Below are positions 37,889-46,226 of a stretch of 64,000 nt of DNA, one piece after another. The stretch is from the NCBI RefSeq assembly GCF_007827465.1, contig NZ_VISL01000001.1, forward strand, positions 873,001 through 937,000, written 5' to 3'. The position numbers and the translations under genes are program-made. The stretch's first letter is position 1. The number at the start of each line of letters is the position of its first letter. The notes beneath the pieces were generated by a model, which worked only from the letters and a program-made list of their open reading frames with translations, ran no database searches and had not been told where the DNA came from. Origin of the DNA: Dokdonia sp. Hel_I_53 (GTDB lineage Bacteria > Bacteroidota > Bacteroidia > Flavobacteriales > Flavobacteriaceae).

Positions 37889-38420
37889 GTGGCAGTCTGA
37901 TTGGCTAGAGGACTCGCAAACTTATAAAAGTATATAAATATCGAAGGTTTTTGCACATCAGCTCATTACCGCGTGGTCGTATGGCTCCACTGAAAAATTC
38001 ATAATTATCTAAAGGAATACATAAACGGTAAAGTTTCTGGCTTTGTCATAATTTGAGGTATACATCAAAAGCAAATTTTACAGCTCCTTGCATAATCTTA
38101 GTAATATTTAGTAGGGAGATTCAATTTGAGATTTATGTGCCTTCCTCTCGCCTTGCTCGTCGGAGGCATGGCTAAAAATGCCTAAAAGGATACAGCTAGA
38201 TTATATAAAAATCAAAACGTAGTTGCAACTTGTGCATTCCTCTTAGTCGCTGTGCTCCTGCGTCGGATGCAAGAACTCAAGCATAAAGCAAATGAGGCAT
38301 TTTTGAAAGCTCTAAGTGCGACTGACGGACCCAAAAATAACTGTATATTTAGACAAAACAAAGTTAGACCACAAGTAAAGCAAATCAGTAAAATGCCGCA
38401 CTCGCTTTATGCAGTGGCCT
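37889..38420 (+). repeat. A/B spacer block 3
   Basis: A starts at 37889. The A/B junction is altered: GCCTTCC...GGAGGC hairpin insertion at 38139-38167, and B lacks the left arm. A second hairpin insertion (about 38229-38273) replaces the loop of the central B hairpin. B ends GCAGTGGCCT at 38411-38420. Confidence 0.8.
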
Positions 38421-38474
38421 GTTGGCATTCATTTTGGGAAAGTCAGCTAACAGAAGTTAAATCGAATAAAATAT

Positions 38475-38924
38475 ATGCTACCAGCAATAATTGGTGTCGG
38501 AATAGTTGCTTTAATAGCAAAATCAATTTTTGATAATAATTCAGAGGAGAAAAAAATATTCATAAGCTTCTCGATGAAAGATGAAAAGTATAGAAATGAT
38601 TTAGTCAACCAGTCTAAAAAAGAAAATTCACCTTTTAGCTTTACAGATATGTCAGTTAAAAAACCGTGGGCAGAAGAAAAATGGAAAACTGAATGTAGAA
38701 AACGAATAAAATCTTGCGATGCAGTAATTGTGCTTTTAAGTAAAAACACTTGGCATTCAAGCGGAACAAGATGGGAAATTAAATGTGCAAAAAAAGAAAG
38801 AATACCAATTTACGGTATGCACATCAAAAAAAAGAATAGAGGCGCAATACCAAAAGAATTAAAAGGTTCTGAAATAATAACTTGGTCTTGGGATAATTTA
38901 GAAAATATTATTGATTCAGTTTAG
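38475..38924 (+). CDS. TIR-like (DUF1863) protein with N-terminal membrane segment, cassette C4
   Basis: 149 residues. A hydrophobic helix (LPAIIGVGIVALIAKSIF) precedes a TIR-like domain of the DUF1863/ThsB type: KKIFISFSMKDEKYR, FTDMSVKKPW, CDAVIVLLSKNTW, WEIKCAKKERIPIYGMHI and a C-terminal SWDNLENII. In Thoeris, proteins of this type make a signalling nucleotide from NAD on phage infection. The next gene starts directly after its stop codon (TAG ATG). It is the first gene of a three-gene TIR operon; a defence role is inferred. Confidence 0.85.
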   Translation: MLPAIIGVGIVALIAKSIFDNNSEEKKIFISFSMKDEKYRNDLVNQSKKENSPFSFTDMSVKKPWAEEKWKTECRKRIKSCDAVIVLLSKNTWHSSGTRWEIKCAKKERIPIYGMHIKKKNRGAIPKELKGSEIITWSWDNLENIIDSV

Positions 38925-39764
38925 ATGAAATTATTTGTATGTAATAGAAGTACTGATTTAGTAGCAACACAAAGTGTTATTGCTGAATTACTTGCGGAAT
39001 CGAAAAATTTCATCGCTGTACAGCAAGAAATTGAACATTCGGAAAATTGGAAGAAATTTGTTGAAGACAAAATGAATGAATCTGATTTTGTTCTTTTTGT
39101 TGTAGGAGCAGACACCTTTGAAAGCGAGCAAATAATTTGGGAATATGCAAAAGCTAAAGATTTGAATAAAAGAATTATTGGCTACAAACTACCTTCTGCT
39201 TCGCAAGAGTCAATTTTGTTTTGTCAAGGTTTTCAGATTTTTGAGAAAGCCGAAAATTGTTATTCTTTTTTAGATAAAGTTTTTGAAGATGACCGAAAGT
39301 TAAAATTTGAGCAATACAAAATAATGGTAAGCTCAACCGAAAAAGTAACTGACAGTCGTTTAAAAGTTAATAATTTATTTTTGACTGTTAGTTCTACAAT
39401 AATATCAATTGGTTTTGTTCTTGGTAAAACTTTTGGTTTTACAATACCTGTAGTTATCGGTATGTTAGTCCTTACGGCATTAGCTTTATTAATTTCTTAT
39501 TCTTGGGAAAAACTCATCAATTCTTATGCTTTACTTAATAAAGGAAAATTTAAAGTAATTGACAAAATAGAAAAGCAGTTACGAACAAATATGTTCGAGG
39601 ATGAATGGAAAATACTAACTCAAGAAATTAAATATAAACCAAATTCTGAAACGGAGAAAAATATAGTGAAATACTTTAGAGTGTTCGTTATAGTATTGGG
39701 TATTTTAGAACTTATTTACCTTGGATATTTGATTTTACCATATTTACCTAAATGTGGATGCTAA
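38925..39764 (+). CDS. TIR-like domain fused to a RipA-like membrane region, cassette C4
   Basis: 279 residues. Residues 1-130 resemble a TIR/DUF4062-like sensor or effector domain (KLFVCNRSTDLVATQSVIAE, SDFVLFVVGADTFESEQIIW). Then follow a RipA-type membrane region (KVNNLFLTVSST..., two hydrophobic helices near 155-200, and the signature LINSYALLNKGKFKVIDKIE) and a last helix near 250-272. It could be the membrane effector answering the flanking TIR proteins. It lies between two TIR genes. Confidence 0.7.
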   Translation: MKLFVCNRSTDLVATQSVIAELLAESKNFIAVQQEIEHSENWKKFVEDKMNESDFVLFVVGADTFESEQIIWEYAKAKDLNKRIIGYKLPSASQESILFCQGFQIFEKAENCYSFLDKVFEDDRKLKFEQYKIMVSSTEKVTDSRLKVNNLFLTVSSTIISIGFVLGKTFGFTIPVVIGMLVLTALALLISYSWEKLINSYALLNKGKFKVIDKIEKQLRTNMFEDEWKILTQEIKYKPNSETEKNIVKYFRVFVIVLGILELIYLGYLILPYLPKCGC

Positions 39765-39776
39765 AAATATAATTCT

Positions 39777-40157
39777 ATGAATAAAAAAAGAGTATTTGTT
39801 GCTTTTGCAATTGAAGATAAAACGAGTAAAATATTTTTTACTGGTATGGCCAAAAACGCAAGAGTACCTTACGAATTTGTCGATATGTCCGTAAAAGAAC
39901 CTTGGAGTTCTCAATGGAAAACCAAATGCAGGACTAAAATTAAAGGATGTCACGGAATGATAGTTTTGGTTTCTAAAAACTTAAAAAATGCAGATGGTGC
40001 GCTTTGGGAAGTTCAATGCGCGAAAGACGAAGGCGTTAGAGTTCGTGGAATTTATATTGACGGTGCGACAAGTGTAAATAAACCCACGGAATTGCACGGA
40101 ATCTTATGCGAATCTTGGACTTGGGACAATGTTAGAAGTTTCATTGAATCGTTGTAG
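39777..40157 (+). CDS. TIR-like (DUF1863) protein, cassette C4
   Basis: 126 residues, a soluble TIR-like domain: KRVFVAFAIEDKTSKIFF, VDMSVKEPWSSQWK, CHGMIVLVSKNLKNAD, WEVQCAKDEGVRVRGIYI and WTWDNVRSFI. It shares the DMSVK-PW and LSK/VSKN patterns with the gene at 38475 (paralogue without the membrane helix). Two TIR copies with a membrane protein between make a compact signalling module. Confidence 0.85.
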   Translation: MNKKRVFVAFAIEDKTSKIFFTGMAKNARVPYEFVDMSVKEPWSSQWKTKCRTKIKGCHGMIVLVSKNLKNADGALWEVQCAKDEGVRVRGIYIDGATSVNKPTELHGILCESWTWDNVRSFIESL

Positions 40158-40173
40158 CGGAAAATAAAACGAA

Positions 40174-40364
40174 ATGCCAACAATGTATATAAAACATAGC
40201 TAATATAGGCTTTCCGAAAGGTTTGTGTGTATTTGCGAAGACCGCCAAATTTTTAAATTTGGCTTTTAGTAAAATAAAGATAAAAAGAAAAATTTAAAAA
40301 TTCGGCTCGTGTATAATCCGAAAAGATAGCGTCTTTTAACACGCTACGTTTCATATACGGAGAC
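40174..40364 (+). repeat. S4 recombination-site-like palindrome
   Basis: ATGCCAACA (40174-40182) is the reverse complement of the cassette start TGTTGGCAT (38420-38428). TGTATATAAAACATAGC pairs with GCTACGTTTCATATACG (14 of 17). An inner hairpin is formed by CCAAATTT/AAATTTGG. Ends ACGT at the A module. Confidence 0.85.
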
Positions 40365-40967
40365 GTGGCAGTCTGATTGGCTAGGGGGCTCGTATACTTG
40401 TAAAAGTATATAATAATCGAAGGTTTTTGCACATCAACTCATTACCGCGTGGTCGTATGGCTCCGCTATAAAATTCATAACCATCTAAAGGAATATATAA
40501 ACGCTAACGTTTCTGGCTTTGTTAAAATTAGGCATACATCAAAAGTAAATTTTACAGCTCCTTGCATCATCCTCTCATTCGTACCTCATTCGTCGGTGAT
40601 GGGACTTAATCAGTAAGCCTTCCTCTCATTCGTGCCTCATTCGTCGGAGGCTAGAGGCCACTGCTCAAAAATGCCTTTAGGTATATATCTAAATTATAGA
40701 AATTTCGAAACGTAGTTGCAACTTGTGCATTCCTCTTAGTCGCTGTGCTCCTGCGTCGGATGCAAGAACTAAAGCATAAAGCGAATGTTGTGTCTTCCTC
40801 TCGCTTTGCTCGTCGGAGACAAGTTTGAAGGTGTTATGCTGAGCTTGTCGAAGTGCTCTATGTGCGGCCAAAAAATTCACAAATATGTGTATATTTAGAC
40901 AAAGCAAATACAGACCCACAACTAAAGCAAATCAGCAAAATGCCGCACTCGTTTTATGCAGTGGCCT
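40365..40967 (+). repeat. A/B spacer block 4, with three nested short insertions
   Basis: A begins at 40365; its right arm is interrupted after CTTAATCAG. B runs from AGGCCACTGC (40655-40664) to GCAGTGGCCT (40958-40967). Insertions at about 40722-40766 and 40791-40823 (both hairpins with TTCCTCT/GTCGGA) and a GAGCTTGTCGAAG-type motif near 40833-40853 enlarge B to over 310 bp. Confidence 0.85.
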
Positions 40968-40999
40968 GTTCTACGCAATTTGAACAAAACTTAAACTGA

Positions 41000-42235
41000 A
41001 TGAAAAAACATATATTAATATTCGCAATAATTCTTCTAAACTTTTCGTCTGTTTTTTCACAAAAAAGTGAAATCAACCACAGCCAAATAAAGGAAGACTT
41101 GTATCAAATGTTGAATGATATTTCACAGTATTATGTCTATCAAAAAGATAAAAATGTTGATTTAAATTGCCTTCTTGAATATTATAATAGCCAAATACCA
41201 AATATAAAATCAGAAGAAGAAACAGTTCTGTTTTTCGAATATCTGTTAGACGAGTTTCATGATAGTCATTTGATGTTAAACACAAATAGAAATTCGTCTT
41301 TTCGACTTCATTCGCCAGTTTATGTAACTCTAAAAAATGGACAACCAGTAATTTCTAATGTATGGCTAACGCAATTAGAAAATATTGAACAAGAAATAAT
41401 TGGAGCAGAAATATTGAAAATCAATGGAATTGATTTTGACAAAGCAATTGAACAATTTCCAACACATTGTAATGACAAAAGTTCTGAAAAAGTTCGAGAA
41501 TGGATTATTAACAAAATTTTGGCAGGTCGATATAATCAACCAAGAATACTCACTTTAAAATTGGCGAATGATGACACTATAGAATTTGATTTGGATAAAC
41601 TCAAATTCAAACAAAGCTCTGAACTTATAACGTCAACCATTGAAGACAATATCGGAATAATAAGGTTAAATAATTCGTTAGGTAATAACAGTTTAATCAA
41701 CGAATTTGATAAAGCATTTGAAAAATTAATGAATACCAAAGGACTCATTATTGATTTAAGAAATACAGTCGGTGGTGGAAATTCATATGTTGCTCGTGGA
41801 ATAATGGGAAGATTTATTGATGAACCCAAACCCTATCAAAAGCATCAGGTATTTGAGAAATATGATGGTAATACAATAGTTGAAAGAAGTTGGATAGAAT
41901 ATGTCAGTCCAAGAGGCGAAATTTATCAAAAGCCTGTGGTGATGTTAGTGGGACGATGGACAGGCAGTATGGGAGAAGGACTTGCTATAGGTTTTGAAGG
42001 GATGGAAAGAGCCACAATAATTGGCTCTGAAATGCAACGATTAGCAGGTGAAATGAATGGATTTCCTTTTAAGCACAGAAACTATAGTTATCGTCTTTCA
42101 GTCGCAAAATTATACCACGTAAATGGAACACCACGAGAAAAATATATTCCAACAAATTTTATAGCTCAAACAACCATTAAGAAAGATGAAATTCTCGAAA
42201 ATGGAATTGAACTGATTAATAATCAAACAAAATAA
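41000..42235 (+). CDS. S41 family peptidase (tail-specific protease-like), cassette C5
   Basis: 411 residues with a signal peptide ending VFSQ (about residue 20). The C-terminal part shows the S41 core: GLIIDLRNTVGGGNSYVARG, then the catalytic serine in LVGRWTGSMGEGLAIGF. The expected basic residue is in IIGSEMQRLAGEMNG, where the usual lysine of the Ser/Lys dyad is not obvious. Secreted/periplasmic hydrolase, substrate unknown. Followed 7 bp later by a beta-lactamase-like gene, so likely one operon. Confidence 0.82.
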   Translation: MKKHILIFAIILLNFSSVFSQKSEINHSQIKEDLYQMLNDISQYYVYQKDKNVDLNCLLEYYNSQIPNIKSEEETVLFFEYLLDEFHDSHLMLNTNRNSSFRLHSPVYVTLKNGQPVISNVWLTQLENIEQEIIGAEILKINGIDFDKAIEQFPTHCNDKSSEKVREWIINKILAGRYNQPRILTLKLANDDTIEFDLDKLKFKQSSELITSTIEDNIGIIRLNNSLGNNSLINEFDKAFEKLMNTKGLIIDLRNTVGGGNSYVARGIMGRFIDEPKPYQKHQVFEKYDGNTIVERSWIEYVSPRGEIYQKPVVMLVGRWTGSMGEGLAIGFEGMERATIIGSEMQRLAGEMNGFPFKHRNYSYRLSVAKLYHVNGTPREKYIPTNFIAQTTIKKDEILENGIELINNQTK

Positions 42236-42242
42236 AAAAAGA

Positions 42243-43490
42243 ATGAATAAAATACTACTATCATTTTTTGCAATAACCTTAATGATTTCCTGCAAGCACA
42301 ATAACAATACAATTAAAAAAGTATCAAGAAATCAGTTAATCAAGGATAGTTTAACTTTAGAAATAGAAACGTTAAATAGTAAAAATTACTTCAACGGATT
42401 GGGTGTCGCAATAGTAGATTCAACAGGTATTTTATATGAAAAAGGTATTGGATTTGCTGACTTAAAATCAAATAAGCCTTACACCAAAAATACAGTTCAG
42501 CCAATAGCATCAGTTTCTAAGACATTTATTGGAATTGCACTATTAAAGGCACAGGAAAAAGGTCTTTTAAATTTAGACGACCCCATAAATAAGTATCTTC
42601 CCTTTGAAGTTAGAAACCCACACTTTAATAATGAACCAATTACTGTAAGACAGCTATCCACTCATACTTCAACAATTATTGATACAGAAAATTATATGGG
42701 TAGAGCTTATGTATTAAAAGACAAAATAGATAGTACATTAATAAAAATTGAGAACATCCCACAAAGTTTTAATCCAAGCGATTCTAAAATTCCTCTATCA
42801 CAATTTTTAGAAAATTATTTATCTGAAAATGGCAAATGGTATAAAAAGGATGCTTTTACCAAAAATAAACCGGGACAATTATTTGAATATACCAATGTAG
42901 GTGCCTCTTTAGCTGCATATATTATTGAGGTTGTTTCCAATCAATCTTATGCTGAATTTACTACAGAGCATATTTTTAAACCTTTAAAAATGAATAATTC
43001 AGGTTGGAGCTATGATGATGTAAACTTTGATAAAGTTTCAAAACTTTATTCAAGTCCAAAAATCGAAGTTCCATATTATTCATTAATCACCTATCCTGAT
43101 GGCGGATTTTTAACAAGCGTTAATGATTTAGCGAAATATTTGAACGAGATAATGAAAGGATATTATGGAAATGGAACGCTACTCACTAAAGCCAGCTATA
43201 ATGAACTCTTTAAAAGACAACTAAAAGCTGAAAATTTCACCGAAAGAAATGCCAATCATCCTTACAAAGACGAATATAACATCGGCATATTTATGGGCTT
43301 TTCAGGAACAGGTAATATAGGTCATACAGGTGGAGACCCAGGTGCATCCTCATTAATGTTTTTCAACCCAAAAGACAAAATAGGAAGAATCTTATTAGTA
43401 AATACGAACATTGAAAATCAAGAAGGCGTTGATGTTTACTACGGAATATATAATAAATTAGAAGAATACTCGAAAAAGCTAAAAGAATAA
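42243..43490 (+). CDS. Class C beta-lactamase-related serine hydrolase (lipoprotein), cassette C5
   Basis: 415 residues, lipobox MISC (Cys17). The serine-hydrolase motifs are SVSK (SxxK, residues 92-95 region IASVSKTFIGIALLKA), YTN (YxN, EYTNVGASLAA) and HTGG (near GNIGHTGGDPG). The family includes class C beta-lactamases, DD-peptidases and esterases; sequence does not decide which. Shares an operon with the S41 peptidase. Confidence 0.88.
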   Translation: MNKILLSFFAITLMISCKHNNNTIKKVSRNQLIKDSLTLEIETLNSKNYFNGLGVAIVDSTGILYEKGIGFADLKSNKPYTKNTVQPIASVSKTFIGIALLKAQEKGLLNLDDPINKYLPFEVRNPHFNNEPITVRQLSTHTSTIIDTENYMGRAYVLKDKIDSTLIKIENIPQSFNPSDSKIPLSQFLENYLSENGKWYKKDAFTKNKPGQLFEYTNVGASLAAYIIEVVSNQSYAEFTTEHIFKPLKMNNSGWSYDDVNFDKVSKLYSSPKIEVPYYSLITYPDGGFLTSVNDLAKYLNEIMKGYYGNGTLLTKASYNELFKRQLKAENFTERNANHPYKDEYNIGIFMGFSGTGNIGHTGGDPGASSLMFFNPKDKIGRILLVNTNIENQEGVDVYYGIYNKLEEYSKKLKE

Positions 43491-43495
43491 AAAAC

Positions 43496-43622
43496 TGCGT
43501 AGAACAATGTATATAAAAAATAGGCGAAACAGTAGTAAAATCAAAGGTTTAGGCTCGTATCAAACTTTGTGCTTAACCGAAAGTTTAGTGCTTCGAAATT
43601 GCCTACTTTTCATATACTAACC
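43496..43622 (+). repeat. S5 recombination-site-like palindrome
   Basis: TGCGTAGAACA (43496-43506) is the exact reverse complement of the cassette start TGTTCTACGCA (40967-40977). GTATATAAAAAATAGGCGA pairs with TTGCCTACTTTTCATATAC (16 of 19), and the inner arm is CAAAG/CTTTG. Confidence 0.88.
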
Positions 43623-44066
43623 GTGGCAGTCTGATTGGCTAGAGGGCTCGCATACTTATAATAGTATATAATTATCGAAGGCAAAAGCATTCCAGCGCAT
43701 TAACGCGTGGTCGTATGGCTCCGCTGTAAAATTCATAACCATCTTAAGGAATACATAAGCGGTAAAGTTTGTGGCTTTGTTAAAATTAGGAATACATCAA
43801 AAGTAAATTTTAAAGCTCCCGCCCTACTTAATCAGACTGCCACAGGCCACTGCTCAAAAATGCCTTAAAGCGTACAGCCAAATTATAGACAATTCGAAAC
43901 GTAGTTGCAACCAGCTACAACTCAAGCATAAAGCGAATGAGGCATTTTTGAAAGCTCTATGTGCGGCTTACAGAACCACAAATAAGTGTATATTTAGACA
44001 AAACAAATACAGATCCACAACTAAAGCAAATCAGCAAAATGCCGCACTCGCTTTATGCAGTGGCCT
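43623..44066 (+). repeat. A/B spacer block 5, intact
   Basis: The cleanest copy. A: GTGGCAGTCTGATT (43623-43636) to its exact reverse complement AATCAGACTGCCAC (43830-43843), 221 bp, with inner arms GCTGTAAAATT and an AATTTTAAAGC that has one substitution in this copy. B: AGGCCACTGC (43844-43853) to GCAGTGGCCT (44057-44066), 223 bp, with inner arms GCATAAAGCGA/TCGCTTTATGC and TCAAAAATGCCT/AGGCATTTTTGA. Confidence 0.92.
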
Positions 44067-44085
44067 GTTGTACGCAAGCTGAAAA

Positions 44086-44505
44086 TCACGCTCGAATAAA
44101 ATTATAAACACCTTTACCTTCTGCAACCACAGATTCGCCTTGAATAGCTTTCATTTTAGCTACCATTATTCGATTTCCCATTCTAACCAACTTTCCTTCA
44201 AAAATTAAATCTTTTCCGTCTGCAAATGTTAAATAATCAACTCGCAAATCAATAGTTGAAAGCTTGTCTTCTGGCGATTTAAAATTAGTGATTCCAATAG
44301 CACCACCAATAGTGTCTAATATTAAAGCTATAATCCCACCGTGCCAATGATTAGTGCGAATATCACCAACCAAATCTTTTCTAAAAGGAACTTTTACTTT
44401 TATGAATCCCTTTTCAATTGCTTCAACTTTTAAACCAAAATATTTATGAATGGGAATATCTTCTTCTGCCAGCCTTATTAATCGCTCTTTTGTAATTGTG
44501 TCCAT
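44086..44505 (-). CDS. PaaI-type hotdog thioesterase, cassette C6
   Basis: 139 residues with hotdog-fold signatures: GFIKVKVPFRKDLVGD, then NHWHGGIIALILDTIGGAIG on the central helix, with the catalytic acidic residue in LDTIGG. Hydrolyses acyl-CoA type thioesters. Third gene of a minus-strand operon with a peroxiredoxin-like and an NADPH oxidoreductase gene. Its stop lies beside the opening arm of the cassette. Confidence 0.85.
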   Translation of the reverse strand: MDTITKERLIRLAEEDIPIHKYFGLKVEAIEKGFIKVKVPFRKDLVGDIRTNHWHGGIIALILDTIGGAIGITNFKSPEDKLSTIDLRVDYLTFADGKDLIFEGKLVRMGNRIMVAKMKAIQGESVVAEGKGVYNFIRA

Positions 44506-44514
44506 AACATTAGG

Positions 44515-45033
44515 TTACAACATTTCACCTCTTGCTGGGTAACCTGACTGAACTATATAATCTACTGCTTTTACAAAAGACGGTAAATATGGTCTTCCCC
44601 AAGGATTGCTGTTTATTGCTGAATAATAAACTTGATTGTTATTATCTATTAAGAATAATCCTGGTTCACTAAATTCACTTGGTTCACCCTCTTTTACACC
44701 TGCACTTAAATACAAAGCCCAGTCTCTTGTTGATTTTTCAGATAAGCCATAACCTAAGGCAAGATTAGACAATTCCCACTTTTGACGAGCAAGTCTTGCT
44801 CTCTTTTCAGTATCCATACTTACTGCTACGGTATTCACACCTCTTTGCTCAAATTCGGGTAACAATTCTTGTAATTGTTGTAAGTACTTTTTACATAATG
44901 GACAATGCAATCCTCGATAAAAAACAACTAAAGTAAAGTTATCTGGATGTTGGTCTTCTAAATGCCACTGATTCCCATCTAATAATGGAAACTGCAAATT
45001 TGGTGCTTTATGTTTTGGTGTTGGTCTATTCAT
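44515..45033 (-). CDS. Peroxiredoxin-like (AhpC/TSA) protein, cassette C6
   Basis: 172 residues with a thioredoxin-type fold and a CxxC in FYRGLHCPLCKKYLQQL (about residues 40-56). The AhpC/TSA-type core continues with SMDTEKRARLARQKWEL. Likely reduces peroxides or disulfides. Sits between an NADPH oxidoreductase and a thioesterase in an HxlR-controlled operon. Confidence 0.85.
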   Translation of the reverse strand: MNRPTPKHKAPNLQFPLLDGNQWHLEDQHPDNFTLVVFYRGLHCPLCKKYLQQLQELLPEFEQRGVNTVAVSMDTEKRARLARQKWELSNLALGYGLSEKSTRDWALYLSAGVKEGEPSEFSEPGLFLIDNNNQVYYSAINSNPWGRPYLPSFVKAVDYIVQSGYPARGEML

Positions 45034-45043
45034 AATTAATACT

Positions 45044-45625
45044 TTAAAAGTTTGCTTTTAAATGATTTTCAAAACGATTAAAATCATTCTCTATTTCTGG
45101 GTTTTTCATTACATCATATGCCATAAATGTTGGTAATGGTTCAAAACCAAACCACTTAAAATTAAGATGCATTGGTTTTAGAAGGTCATCTTCAGTCATA
45201 CCACTAAAAAATGCTTCATCAGGATCGTTAAAAGCTTCTTTTGGTGCATTAGCTGTTACCGACATCATATACTTTCCGTTTAGCTTTCCACCTAATCCGT
45301 AATTCTTTTTTGGCGCTTCCTTACTTCTACCGTCACCATCAGACATTTCGCCCATCATACCCATAGAAAACACTTCATCAATGTATTTTTTAAATGACCA
45401 ACTTACACCCATCCAGTTCAATGGTGTTTGAAAAAAGACAACGTCTGCCCATTTAAATTTTTCGATTTCCTCATTGACATCATAATTATCTTCCATTGTG
45501 GTTTTCTTGATATTGTAACCGTTACTCTTAAAGTAGCTTTCAGCTTTTTCGGTTAAGCTTGCGTTTAATTTTCCTTCAGAAAATGGATATTTCTGATGAC
45601 CGTTTATTATAAAAATATTTTTCAT
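45044..45625 (-). CDS. NAD(P)H-dependent flavin oxidoreductase (MdaB-like), cassette C6
   Basis: 193 residues, flavodoxin-like fold: NIFIINGHQKYPFSEGKLN at the start, VVFFQTPLNWMGVSWSFKKYIDEVF for FMN binding, and GKYMMSVTANAPKEAF later. Relatives (MdaB, NQO family) reduce quinones by two electrons. First gene of the minus-strand operon, divergent from the HxlR gene. Confidence 0.88.
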   Translation of the reverse strand: MKNIFIINGHQKYPFSEGKLNASLTEKAESYFKSNGYNIKKTTMEDNYDVNEEIEKFKWADVVFFQTPLNWMGVSWSFKKYIDEVFSMGMMGEMSDGDGRSKEAPKKNYGLGGKLNGKYMMSVTANAPKEAFNDPDEAFFSGMTEDDLLKPMHLNFKWFGFEPLPTFMAYDVMKNPEIENDFNRFENHLKANF

Positions 45626-45657
45626 TATAAATTTTTAATTACATTTGTATCGCAAAG

Positions 45658-45694
45658 AAACTAATATTAGTTTAAAAAAGAAACTATTTAGTTT
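45658..45694. promoter_or_regulatory. Twin palindromic operators in the HxlR/oxidoreductase spacer
   Basis: AAACTAATATTAGTTT (45658-45673) is a perfect 16-bp palindrome. AAACTATTTAGTTT (45681-45694) is a near copy 23 bp further on. Their place between divergent HxlR and target operon points to HxlR binding sites. Confidence 0.75.
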
Positions 45695-45731
45695 TCATTT
45701 GAACAAATAAGTGGTAACCAAAAAGTAACTA

Positions 45732-46127
45732 ATGGCAAGAAAATATATAGACAACCCAAATGCCTGTTCCCTTGTGCATACGATGAACATAATTGGAAAT
45801 AAATGGAAACCGATTATTTTATACTTATTATCAAATGGTTCTATGCGATTTGGATTGCTTAACGCACTTATACCAACAATCTCAAAAAAAGTACTGACTA
45901 ATCAATTGAAAGAATTGGAAAACGATGGATTACTTTTAAGACAGTCTTTTGCTGAAATTCCACCAAGAGTTGAATATTCATTAACCGAAAAAGCAGTTGG
46001 ACTTTTGCCCGTTTTAAGGTTGTTAAGTGATTGGGCAAATGAAGCTTATCCCGAAATGGAATTTGAACAATGTAGAATAATAGAAAATGGAAAAAAGCCA
46101 GCGTACAACAATGTATATAAAAAATAG
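45732..46127 (+). CDS. HxlR family transcriptional regulator, cassette C6
   Basis: 131 residues, winged helix: NACSLVHTMNIIGNKWKPIILYLL, then RFGLLNALIPTISKKVLTNQLKELENDGL. The N-terminal Cys (NACS, residue 12) is where HxlR/YodB-type quinone and aldehyde sensors carry their redox switch. It faces the divergent oxidoreductase operon. Its last codons (about ten residues up to the stop TAG) run into the S6 site, so the C-terminal tail is encoded by the recombination-site-like repeat. Confidence 0.9.
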   Translation: MARKYIDNPNACSLVHTMNIIGNKWKPIILYLLSNGSMRFGLLNALIPTISKKVLTNQLKELENDGLLLRQSFAEIPPRVEYSLTEKAVGLLPVLRLLSDWANEAYPEMEFEQCRIIENGKKPAYNNVYKK

Positions 46128-46226
46128 GCGAGACAGTATAAAAATCAAGGGTTTAGGCTCGTATCAAAGCCCATACTTAATCGAAAGTTCAGTGCTTTGA
46201 AATCGCCTACTTTTCATATACTAACC
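46101..46226 (+). repeat. S6 recombination-site-like palindrome
   Basis: GCGTACAACA (46101-46110) is the exact reverse complement of the cassette start TGTTGTACGC (44066-44075). GTATATAAAAAATAGGCGA pairs with TCGCCTACTTTTCATATAC (17 of 19). It is the closest relative of S5, and differs from it by compensatory changes in the inner hairpin (AAAG/CTTT in S5, GGG/CCC in S6). Confidence 0.88.

Noticed and set aside
38252-38533. ORF across module B3 and the start of cassette C4
   Set aside because: Repeat-derived reading frame overlapping the TIR gene; no family pattern.
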